The notes beneath the pieces were generated by a model, which had not been told where the DNA came from, did no database searches, and saw nothing but the letters and a program-made list of their open reading frames with translations. A DNA stretch of 7,026 nucleotides from an uncultured Carnobacterium sp. (GTDB lineage: Bacteria; Bacillota; Bacilli; Lactobacillales; Aerococcaceae), in the NCBI GenBank assembly GCA_937923125.1, contig CALALK010000055.1, positions 1 through 7,026 on the forward strand, in the 5' to 3' direction. This document shows positions 1 to 6,904 of the stretch, piece by piece. The position numbers were made by a program, and so were the translations under genes. Every line of letters begins with the position of its first letter. Position 1 is the stretch's first letter.

Positions 1-124
1 TTTGCCCCTCCAAGCTATTTTAACGGTGCCAGAACCTTTGTATTTCCTTCTTATTTTTGAAAGGTGATTATGATGGAAATGAACCGCGAAACGACGAGGC
101 TTCTTCTCTTGTTTTAAATTAGGC
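1..124. other. Intergenic stretch downstream of permease 2
   Basis: This spacer follows the stop codon of the second permease gene on the minus strand. I see no hairpin with a U-tract on that strand, so the transporter operon has no visible terminator here and transcription may continue into the gene whose ribosome site lies at the edge. One minus-strand frame is open from about position 186 to the edge but has no start codon. The plus strand carries a 15-codon ORF (70-117) that I do not call as a gene. Confidence 0.5.
5..11 (-). promoter_or_regulatory. Ribosome binding site of a gene starting outside the left edge
   Basis: Read on the minus strand, these bases are GGAGGGG, followed by CAAA up to the window edge. 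This is a strong Shine-Dalgarno sequence, and a start codon would be expected within a few bases beyond position 1. It suggests that another minus-strand gene follows permease 2, about 125 bases downstream. The gene itself is not visible, so this call rests on the ribosome site alone. Confidence 0.45.
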
Positions 125-1282
125 TTAGGCTTTGCGGAGGGTGAGGCCGAATTGTCTTGTTCGGATTTGTTGGATGCTAAAGGCTAATGCTAAATACAAG
201 ATTCCAAACAAGAGAACCATACCCAGATTCATAGCGTAGCTTGAAAATTCTAGCGATGGGTTTTCGGTTGCAGTGATGACATAATACACTGGGAAGAATT
301 TCGCAATGCTAATGGCTACTGGATTCAGTAATTCGAGCGGCACGAAAATTCCTGAGATAAAGGATACTCCCATCCCCACTACCGTACTTGCTGCAGAATA
401 ACCATACGTGTTGTCCCCGATAATGACCGAGCATAGGAATGCCAGTGCATAGGCTGTAAGTGCTGACGCGAAAGTGAGCATTAATGCCTTTGGAGCACCC
501 GCACTAATATAGAAGCTTGGTGCCACAATGGCTACGAATAGTAAGTTGATTCCAACGATTATTCCAACAACTGTTAAGCCCCCAAGGAATTTTTCAATCA
601 TTACTTGGTTTACACTCTTCATACCGATAATAATTCGTTTAGCGACTTCATCATTTTCAAGTAAGGCAAAGATTAATCCAAGCAAGAAGATAAATACTGA
701 GATATAAACGAATGGTGTATACGCAAAGTAGATTTCACCAAATTTTGCATAGTAATCGTCATCCTTAAGTGTGGCGTCTTTTGAAATGACACTTACAGTT
801 GCTTGCTCGCTTAAAATCTTATTCATATTCTCAACGCTAAAGTTGCCTTGATTTTTCAATACAACCGCATAGCGAATATAGGAATTAACGTACTCACGAA
901 GGACATTTCCGTTCAGTGAATTTCCAATTTCCATTTTGACAGCAGATTCCCCATTGTTGATTCTTGTATCAACATCCGATGGAATCCAAAGTGCACCATC
1001 TACATCATTTCCATAGACAGCTTCTTTCATGCTGTTATCGCTATTGGTTGTGAGTGTGACTTTATGATCTTTTTGAAGTGCGGCAATGAGCGCGTTGATA
1101 ATTTCGCTACTGCCATCTGATTCGTCTTTAATCAAGACTTTATATTGTGTATCTTTGAAACCTGTGACTTCGTTGTTTCCTAGCACTTGCGAAAGGCCCA
1201 TTGCCATAAAGATGACTAGGAAAATAATCGCATATGATTTTAATCGATAAGCAAGTTTTAGAAAATATTTATAGACTATCAT
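125..1282 (-). CDS. ABC-2 type transporter permease (permease 2, LnrN-like)
   Basis: This 385-residue integral membrane protein is the second permease of an ABC-2 exporter and probably pairs with permease 1 to form the membrane channel. The layout is typical of long ABC-2 permeases: one N-terminal span (about 18-34), a large extracytoplasmic domain (about 35-186), then spans near 187-208, 233-257, 267-288, 297-318 and 350-371. The segment GIFVPLELLNP (311-321) followed by AKFFPVYYV (327-335) is the conserved late-helix pattern of ABC2_membrane_3-type permeases. The ATG at 1282 is preceded by AAGGAG with 8 bases spacing. The first 14 bases overlap the end of permease 1, so the two are translationally coupled. 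The length is close to that of Bacillus LnrN. The substrate cannot be read from sequence; export of a membrane-active antibiotic or lipid-like compound is inferred from context. Confidence 0.88.
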   Translation of the reverse strand: MIVYKYFLKLAYRLKSYAIIFLVIFMAMGLSQVLGNNEVTGFKDTQYKVLIKDESDGSSEIINALIAALQKDHKVTLTTNSDNSMKEAVYGNDVDGALWIPSDVDTRINNGESAVKMEIGNSLNGNVLREYVNSYIRYAVVLKNQGNFSVENMNKILSEQATVSVISKDATLKDDDYYAKFGEIYFAYTPFVYISVFIFLLGLIFALLENDEVAKRIIIGMKSVNQVMIEKFLGGLTVVGIIVGINLLFVAIVAPSFYISAGAPKALMLTFASALTAYALAFLCSVIIGDNTYGYSAASTVVGMGVSFISGIFVPLELLNPVAISIAKFFPVYYVITATENPSLEFSSYAMNLGMVLLFGILYLALAFSIQQIRTRQFGLTLRKA

Positions 1283-2333
1283 AACGTGTTCTCCTTAATC
1301 TCCATAGTGCACATCCTAGAAGTGCTAGTGTATATGCGCCAAGTAATAAGTAGGTTCTACCAAGATCCGCACTACCTACAAGGCGATTTAATTGATAAAA
1401 TCCTGTAACCATTAATGCGACAGGATTAAATTGGTTAAATCCTGGCATAAAGGTGTTGGCAAATCCTTTCATTGCCGTTCCCATCATTCCCGCAAGTGCT
1501 GAAAGGACGAGGTTTGTAATTAACGCGAAGATAATTCTTCCCTGAATGGTTAGTTTTTGATTAGTTCCAATAAGAAGCCCTGCTGCAATTCCGAATACAT
1601 TTCCTAGCAACATGAGAAGGAGGCTTCCTGCCCAATCTGCAAATAGATTAATTTTCAATACTTGTGTCGTATAGACCAGCATGATTGCGTTTGAAGCGAT
1701 ATTGAGTAATAAACCAATCATAAAGCAGTTGATAATGAGTTTGCCTTTGCTAAATGGACTGCCCATAATACGTCGGCCAATCGGCGATAAGTTTCCGTTT
1801 AAGTAAGCTGCACAAACGACACCACTAAACAACGAGTACATCGCGAAACTAGCAATCGCTGTGTAAAATAACATCGTCCCTTGACTGACATCGGTTGTCT
1901 CCTGCGTCACCCAGCTCTTGTTAAAGTCGATAGATGCTGCGCCTCGTCCAAGGCTTTGAACTTGTTTGATTTGTGTCGCTACATTTTTCAACACGCTTTG
2001 TGGAATCCCCATCGATTGGCTAACCACCACGTCTAAGTTCTTTTCAAGAAATCCGTCTGCTTTATCCTCTGTGACGAGTGCCTTCCCTGCTTCCTCTGAC
2101 TCTACATCGATAATCTCGAAGTAATCTCCGGCTTGTTCAAACACTTGGTGATATGGGTTGTCGGCCGTCATGGCTACGCGAACCGTCCCCATGTCTTGTT
2201 CCATGATTCCTGAAAAGGATACGAAATAGAGTGAAATCAAGATAATCGGATAGAGTAACACCCAAAACGAGAATGAAAAGTCTTTTAAGGCGTCTTTGGA
2301 TAAATACGTAAATAGCTTTAAGAATGTCTTCAT
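1269..2333 (-). CDS. ABC-2 type transporter permease (permease 1, LnrM-like)
   Basis: This 354-residue permease has the same plan as its downstream neighbour: an N-terminal span (about 22-40), an extracytoplasmic domain of roughly 110 residues, and five predicted spans near 153-176, 198-222, 232-255, 265-288 and 328-345. It ends in a basic tail (RLRRTR) expected to face the cytoplasm. The motif NPVALMVTGFYQLN (303-316) replaces the usual 'P..P' late-helix segment of the family. The ATG overlaps the ATPase stop codon as ATGA, so translation is coupled to the ATPase; the independent ribosome site is weak (AAAGGA about 11 bases upstream). It is probably one half of a heterodimeric channel with permease 2. 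Family membership is clear; the substrate is unknown. Confidence 0.87.
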   Translation of the reverse strand: MKTFLKLFTYLSKDALKDFSFSFWVLLYPIILISLYFVSFSGIMEQDMGTVRVAMTADNPYHQVFEQAGDYFEIIDVESEEAGKALVTEDKADGFLEKNLDVVVSQSMGIPQSVLKNVATQIKQVQSLGRGAASIDFNKSWVTQETTDVSQGTMLFYTAIASFAMYSLFSGVVCAAYLNGNLSPIGRRIMGSPFSKGKLIINCFMIGLLLNIASNAIMLVYTTQVLKINLFADWAGSLLLMLLGNVFGIAAGLLIGTNQKLTIQGRIIFALITNLVLSALAGMMGTAMKGFANTFMPGFNQFNPVALMVTGFYQLNRLVGSADLGRTYLLLGAYTLALLGCALWRLRRTRYDSL

Positions 2334-3274
2334 GAATCTCGAAGTCCTTTCCCTGTGTATGCAAGGAACACATCATCTAAGCTTGGCTGTTCACTGTATA
2401 AACGAACATAGCTTAAGTTCAATTCTTCTAGAATGTTTGCCACGTGAAGTAAGTGATTTGTTCCTTGTTCGAAGTTAAATTTCAAATGATCTTTATGATG
2501 CTCTAATACAAGAACGTGTGGAATTTGTTTTAAGCGAGCCACTTGTTCTTCAGTTGGAACGGTTGAAAGTTCCACTTGGATAATTTCGGAAGTCGCGATA
2601 GATTTCTTCAATTCTTGCGAAGTTCCTGAGACAATGCTCTTTCCTTTATCCATAATCACGATGCGGTCACTTAATCCGTCCACTTCGTCTAAGTAGTGTG
2701 TTGTATAAATAATTGTGCTTCCTTGTTCATTCAGTTTGCGAATTCCTTCTAAGATGAATGAACGACTTTGTGTGTCTACCGCAACAGTTGGTTCATCGAA
2801 GAAAATTAAGCTTGGCTTATGCACGATACCGCAAGCGATATTCAAGCGGCGCTTCAACCCTCCACTCAATTTCTTTGGAACAAACTTGCGGAACTCTTGT
2901 AGTTCTACAAATTCGATGGCCTCTTGTACATATTGTTTTCGTTGTTTTGCATCTGAAATATACAATCCGCAGAAGAAATCAATATTTTCTTCGACTGTTA
3001 AATTTTCTAAATACGCTAAATCCTGTGGAACAATCCCGATTTCACGTCGTACTTTAGTGGATAACGGGAACTTATTCTCTCCTAAAACGGTTACCTCACC
3101 GCTATCAAAGGTTAAGAATCCTAACATACTATTAATCGCTGTTGTCTTCCCACAGCCGTTTGGTCCAAGAAGTGCTAAAAGCTCTCCTTTACGAATTTCA
3201 ATATCAAAATGATTTAATGCCATCAAGTCTTTGTAACGTTTTACAAGACTCTTTACTTGGATACTATTTTCCAT
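2330..3274 (-). CDS. ABC transporter ATP-binding protein (LnrL/CcmA-type, drug-export family)
   Basis: This 314-residue cytoplasmic ATPase powers the two ABC-2 permeases encoded downstream. All nucleotide-binding elements are present: Walker A GPNGCGKT (37-44), Q-loop Gln84 in VPQD, signature LSGGL (136-140), Walker B LIFFDEP (156-162), a D-loop with Asp167 and the switch His193. The region after about 220 is an accessory C-terminal domain, common in drug-export ATPases of this group. The signature ends in Leu instead of Gln, and the D-loop reads TVAVD where TVGVD or TVGLD is usual; neither should abolish activity. The ATG at 3274 has GAGGTG 5 bases upstream. It is the first gene of a three-gene operon divergent from a two-component system, the arrangement of antibiotic-sensing export modules. 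Length is close to that of Bacillus LnrL. Confidence 0.93.
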   Translation of the reverse strand: MENSIQVKSLVKRYKDLMALNHFDIEIRKGELLALLGPNGCGKTTAINSMLGFLTFDSGEVTVLGENKFPLSTKVRREIGIVPQDLAYLENLTVEENIDFFCGLYISDAKQRKQYVQEAIEFVELQEFRKFVPKKLSGGLKRRLNIACGIVHKPSLIFFDEPTVAVDTQSRSFILEGIRKLNEQGSTIIYTTHYLDEVDGLSDRIVIMDKGKSIVSGTSQELKKSIATSEIIQVELSTVPTEEQVARLKQIPHVLVLEHHKDHLKFNFEQGTNHLLHVANILEELNLSYVRLYSEQPSLDDVFLAYTGKGLRDS

Positions 3275-3306
3275 GTCCTCACCTCATTAATTGTTTTTAC
3301 ACTCTT

Positions 3307-3312
3307 AGTATA
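3307..3312 (-). promoter_or_regulatory. Predicted -10 element of the ABC transporter operon promoter
   Basis: The minus strand reads TATACT, five of six matches to the sigma-A -10 consensus. It implies a start site near 3300 and a leader of about 26 bases before the ATPase ATG. No good -35 lies 17 bases upstream (the hexamer there is TAGTTT). A perfect TTGACA sits 24 bases upstream (3337-3342), too far for normal recognition. A good -10 without a usable -35 fits an activator-dependent promoter. Confidence 0.5.
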
Positions 3313-3335
3313 TCGACCACGCATGTCACAAACTA

Positions 3336-3349
3336 GTGTCAAATGTCGT
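3336..3349. promoter_or_regulatory. Second, diverged operator copy, proximal site
   Basis: On the minus strand this reads ACGACATTTGACAC, matching 11 of 14 positions of the palindrome core ATGACATTTGTCAT at 3359-3372 and sharing the block GACATTTG. The two centres are 23 bases apart, about two helical turns, and this site is centred near -42.5 of the predicted transporter promoter. A further GTGACAT at 3323-3329 (minus strand) may be an extra half-site. The proximal copy is much less symmetric than the distal one, which would suit cooperative binding. Confidence 0.5.
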
Positions 3350-3357
3350 TAGTTGTA

Positions 3358-3373
3358 TATGACATTTGTCATA
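3358..3373. promoter_or_regulatory. Palindromic operator, distal site (probable response-regulator box)
   Basis: TATGACATTTGTCATA is a perfect inverted repeat with 7-base arms and a 2-base centre. NarL/LuxR-type regulators bind as dimers to short palindromes of this kind. Its centre (3365.5) lies about -65.5 from the predicted transporter start site and upstream of the kinase gene. The obvious candidate ligand is the response regulator encoded at 4482-5090. The palindrome is seen directly; the identity of the protein that binds is inferred. Confidence 0.6.
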
Positions 3374-3379
3374 AATAGC

Positions 3380-3408
3380 TAGATATTTCTCCCTATTTCG
3401 GCTAAACT
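3380..3408 (+). promoter_or_regulatory. Weak predicted promoter of the two-component operon
   Basis: TAGATA (3380-3385) and TAAACT (3403-3408) are each four-of-six matches to the sigma-A elements and are separated by exactly 17 bases. The start site would be near 3415, about 22 bases before the kinase GTG codon. The match is weak. The perfect palindrome at 3358-3373 lies just upstream, near -50, so autoregulation by the response regulator is possible. Confidence 0.3.
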
Positions 3409-3423
3409 GAAAGAAAGAGCTTT

Positions 3424-3431
3424 GGAGGTGA
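3424..3431 (+). promoter_or_regulatory. Ribosome binding site deciding the kinase start
   Basis: GGAGGTGA lies 8 bases (counted from the end of GGAGG) upstream of the GTG at 3437. The alternative in-frame TTG at 3422 overlaps this ribosome site and has no such sequence of its own. The GTG is therefore the better start. Confidence 0.75.
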
Positions 3432-3436
3432 GAGGC

Positions 3437-4489
3437 GTGCGCACGTTTTTAGAGAAGTTAATGTTCTTTATTTTGATTAGTATCTATTTAATGGGACAAC
3501 AAACAGAAGTCTTTACTATATTTTTAGGTCTTTGTATTTTTATTCTTTCTCTATCTATAGAAGTGTTTGAAAATAGTTGGATTCAACGCATTTCGCTAGT
3601 AATATCTGGCGCTTTATGCATCTTCTATCCTGAAACGGGATTCTATCTTTCTATTTTCATCATGCATGCTACCCAACTATTTGGGCTACCTGGTGCTTTT
3701 GCCGGAATCCTCCTTTTACTGCGACCAGATTTATTCACATTACTATTATCGGTCATTGGAGCTTATCTGATTTTGCGTAGTCGATACGATAAAGAATTCC
3801 GTACGAAGAATTATCAAATTCAAGATACCTTAGAACATGAACGACTTCGCTTATTGCAAAGGCAACAATTTAGCCAAGAGGAAACCTTAAAGCAAATGGA
3901 AGTTGCAACGCTGAAGGAACGGAATCGTATTTCTCACGCCTTGCATGACCAAATCGGACATACGCTCAGTGCTTCGATTATGCAGCTAGAAGCCTTACAA
4001 ATTATCACCAATGAACCTGTTGTTGCAAAGAAGTTAGAACAAGTTTCTGGCATCCTTCAAAACGGGATGGACGAAATCCGAACAACGATTCATCAGCTTT
4101 ACGATGATTCTTTCCTACTTTCTCAAAAGATGGACGAGATTCTTCATCCGCTTGAGGAAAAAGCACAAGTCAATTATCAAAATACAATTTCAGATGAAAT
4201 TCCAATCGGATTGAAATACGATATTCTTACTATTTGTAAGGAAATGGCAACGAATTTTATGAAGTATTCAAACGGAAATCAACTGCAATTATTTTTACTA
4301 GAACAAAACAACTACTACACGATTCAATATAAAGATAATGGGAATGAGACGAGTAACGACACCCCGGGAATGGGTCTCACGATGATGAAAGAACTGGTGG
4401 AGAAACATAAAGGGATTATGACATTACAAACACAGAACGGATACGATATCTTTATTCGCATCCCAAAACAGGAGGTCAAACATGATTAA
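3437..4489 (+). CDS. Sensor histidine kinase, HisKA_3 family (LnrJ/LiaS/DesK-like)
   Basis: This membrane kinase has 350 residues from the GTG start chosen by its ribosome site. The first 115 residues are almost entirely hydrophobic, with five or six predicted spans and only short loops, so there is no extracellular sensor domain; signals are probably sensed in or at the membrane. A basic coiled region (about 117-155) leads to the H-box ERNRISHALHDQIGH with phospho-acceptor His170, Asp171, and His175 at the Q/H position of the family's phosphatase motif. The ATPase domain has the N-box around Asn273 (EMATNFMKYS), the D-box DNGN (300-303) and the G-box GMGL (311-314). The stop codon overlaps the response regulator start by 8 bases, so the two are coupled. 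The partner is that regulator, and the likely target is the divergent transporter operon. The stimulus is unknown; a cell-envelope-active compound or the transporter itself is inferred. Confidence 0.92.
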   Translation: MRTFLEKLMFFILISIYLMGQQTEVFTIFLGLCIFILSLSIEVFENSWIQRISLVISGALCIFYPETGFYLSIFIMHATQLFGLPGAFAGILLLLRPDLFTLLLSVIGAYLILRSRYDKEFRTKNYQIQDTLEHERLRLLQRQQFSQEETLKQMEVATLKERNRISHALHDQIGHTLSASIMQLEALQIITNEPVVAKKLEQVSGILQNGMDEIRTTIHQLYDDSFLLSQKMDEILHPLEEKAQVNYQNTISDEIPIGLKYDILTICKEMATNFMKYSNGNQLQLFLLEQNNYYTIQYKDNGNETSNDTPGMGLTMMKELVEKHKGIMTLQTQNGYDIFIRIPKQEVKHD

Positions 4490-5090
4490 AACGATTCTAG
4501 TCGATGACGACTTTCTAGTGCTACAAGCGCTCGAGACAATTCTGTCTGTTCAAGACCATATCGAAGTGGTTGGAACAGGTAGTGATGGAAAGGATGCTGT
4601 CGAATTATATATCACTCACAAACCAGACTTAGTATTGATGGACATTCGAATGGAGCCTACTACCGGAATCGAAGCTGCAGAAACGATTTTAAAAGACTTT
4701 CCTGACGCAAAGATTTTATTCTTGACGACCTTCCAAGACGACGAGTACATCACAAAGGCGCTCTCACTTGGCTGCAGGGGATATTTATTGAAGCAACATA
4801 TTAAAGGAATTCTTCCAGCAATCGATGCCGTGATGAATGGTCAAATCGTGTATGATTCAACGATTGAAATGCCAGTGAAGAAAACCTTCGAGAAGAAATC
4901 GAGCGCTCATTTAAGCGAGCGTGAGAACGAACTGCTCTATCTCGTTGCAGAAGGCTTCAACAATAAAGAAATCGCCGAGAAGATGTATCTCAGCGAAGGA
5001 ACAGTAAGAAACTACTTATCTGCTTTACTCGAAAAGTTAGAGTTACGAGATCGTACACAACTAGCTGTTTATTACTATAAAGAACTATAA
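4482..5090 (+). CDS. Response regulator, NarL/LuxR family (LnrK/LiaR-like)
   Basis: This 202-residue cytoplasmic DNA-binding protein is the partner of the kinase encoded just upstream. The receiver domain (about 1-118) has the acidic pocket Asp8-Asp10, phospho-acceptor Asp54 (LVLMDIRM), the conserved Thr82 and Lys104 (GYLLK). The C-terminal LuxR-type helix-turn-helix (about 143-200) includes SERENELLYLVAEG and NKEIAEKMYLSEGTV, with the recognition helix near 171-186. The length is normal for the family. The ATG is preceded by GGAGGT with 5 bases spacing and lies inside the kinase reading frame, giving coupled translation. The palindromes in the divergent intergenic region are its most likely binding sites, from which it would activate the transporter operon. 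A strong terminator follows directly. Confidence 0.94.
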   Translation: MIKTILVDDDFLVLQALETILSVQDHIEVVGTGSDGKDAVELYITHKPDLVLMDIRMEPTTGIEAAETILKDFPDAKILFLTTFQDDEYITKALSLGCRGYLLKQHIKGILPAIDAVMNGQIVYDSTIEMPVKKTFEKKSSAHLSERENELLYLVAEGFNNKEIAEKMYLSEGTVRNYLSALLEKLELRDRTQLAVYYYKEL

Positions 5091-5091
5091 G

Positions 5092-5125
5092 AAAACAAGC
5101 ACCTCAAGTTGAGGTGCTTGTTTTT
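5092..5125 (+). terminator. Intrinsic terminator of the two-component operon
   Basis: A near-perfect inverted repeat starts 2 bases after the regulator stop codon: 5092-5107 pairs with 5109-5124, with the GC-rich core CACCTC/GAGGTG. The right arm ends in five Ts (5121-5125). The A-run on the other side is only four bases, so it acts mainly on the plus strand. Confidence 0.92.
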
Positions 5126-5179
5126 CGCTTATGAATATTTATTTCCAAACTTTTCCAAAATTCAGTAAATTTAGGGTAC

Positions 5180-5208
5180 AAAAAAAGCCCTGAATCATCA
5201 AGGCTTTT
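5180..5208 (-). terminator. Intrinsic terminator of spx
   Basis: Read on the minus strand, AAAAGCCTTGA (5208-5198) pairs with TCAGGGCTTTT (5193-5183) through one G-U wobble, with the four-base loop TGAT and a run of seven Us. It begins 5 bases after the spx stop codon. It faces the plus-strand terminator of the regulator gene, so each convergent unit ends on its own signal. Confidence 0.9.
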
Positions 5209-5213
5209 GATCT

Positions 5214-5612
5214 TTAAAAGTTAACTAAGCGTTGTGCCATATCTAATTCGTAAGCACGAACTTCACGTGGTAAGAAGCGACGAATTTCGTCTTCGTTGTA
5301 CCCTACTTGGAATCTCTTTTCGTCCAACATAATTGGGCGTCGTAGTAATCCTGGGTTGTTTTGGATTAATGAGAATAATTGATTTAATGGAACTTCATCT
5401 AAGTCAATTTTTAACTCTTGGAATGCTTTTGAACGAGTTGAGATAATCTCTTCTGTTCCGTCTTCTGTCATTCGAAGGATGTTTTTAATTTCGTCAATTG
5501 TTAATGGTTCTGAAAAAATGTTTCTTTCTGTGTACGCGATGTTATGTTCTTCTAACCATGCACGAGCTTTACGGCAAGATGTACAGCTAGGTGATGTATA
5601 TAATGTAACCAT
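5214..5612 (-). CDS. spx: Transcriptional regulator Spx
   Basis: Spx (132 residues, full family length) is a cytoplasmic ArsC-fold protein that binds the C-terminal domain of the RNA polymerase alpha subunit. It switches on thiol and oxidative stress genes and represses others. The redox switch Cys10-Thr-Ser-Cys13 (CxxC) is intact, so this is a disulfide-sensing Spx rather than a CxxS paralogue. Gly52 (TEDGTEEI), needed for the alpha contact, and the RRPI block with Arg92 are present. The C-terminus is RLVNF, comparable to the short hydrophobic end that makes Bacillus Spx a ClpXP substrate. The ATG at 5612 has AGGAGGA 9 bases upstream. It is monocistronic with its own terminator. The TCS module beside it is not a known part of the Spx circuit. 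Confidence 0.97.
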   Translation of the reverse strand: MVTLYTSPSCTSCRKARAWLEEHNIAYTERNIFSEPLTIDEIKNILRMTEDGTEEIISTRSKAFQELKIDLDEVPLNQLFSLIQNNPGLLRRPIMLDEKRFQVGYNEDEIRRFLPREVRAYELDMAQRLVNF

Positions 5613-5661
5613 ACGTCGATGTCCTCCTCTTCTAAAGTCTTCGGTCTTATCTACGTGTATT

Positions 5662-5690
5662 ATTATATATGATATATAAAAAAAAATCTA
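5662..5690 (-). promoter_or_regulatory. Possible spx promoter
   Basis: On the minus strand a perfect TATAAT (5667-5662) lies 17 bases after TAGATT (5690-5685), a poor three-of-six -35 match. It would give a leader of about 43 bases before spx. The surrounding DNA is very AT-rich, so chance matches are likely and the exact promoter is uncertain. Confidence 0.35.
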
Positions 5691-5851
5691 TATGATTTTT
5701 TGATATTTTTTAGTTTTTCACAAACTTTTTTCACTTTTGATGAAAATTTTAATGTTTCATAACATTTTCACTCGCTTTCATTTCGTAATTATTTCCACAG
5801 CAGAAAAACTCTGAATTCACAAATGGTGAAAATAACTGAAACTATTTTTTC

Positions 5852-6904
<1,053 letters not shown>

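Noticed and set aside
1..186. Minus-strand frame open for about 61 codons, overlapping the end of permease 2 and rich in Lys, Ser and Pro
   Set aside because: It has no ATG, GTG or TTG start, begins inside the permease gene in another frame, and permease 2 already has a normal full length, so a frameshift is not needed.
2137..3336. Several overlapping frames of 60-165 codons on both strands across the ATPase and permease 1 genes
   Set aside because: They are shadows of genes that carry all family motifs; none has a convincing ribosome site or recognisable domain.
5479..5679. Plus-strand 66-codon frame across the start of spx
   Set aside because: It is antisense to the conserved Spx coding sequence and runs into its promoter region, with no ribosome site.
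5790..5798. ATTTCCACA resembling a DnaA box
   Set aside because: It is a single site with two mismatches to TTATCCACA, with no other boxes nearby and no dnaA or dnaN neighbour.
5740..5814. Short plus-strand ORF (about 24 codons) upstream of trpS, a possible leader peptide
   Set aside because: There is no ribosome site before its ATG, no Trp codon and no attenuator hairpin, and it lies upstream of the predicted trpS promoter.
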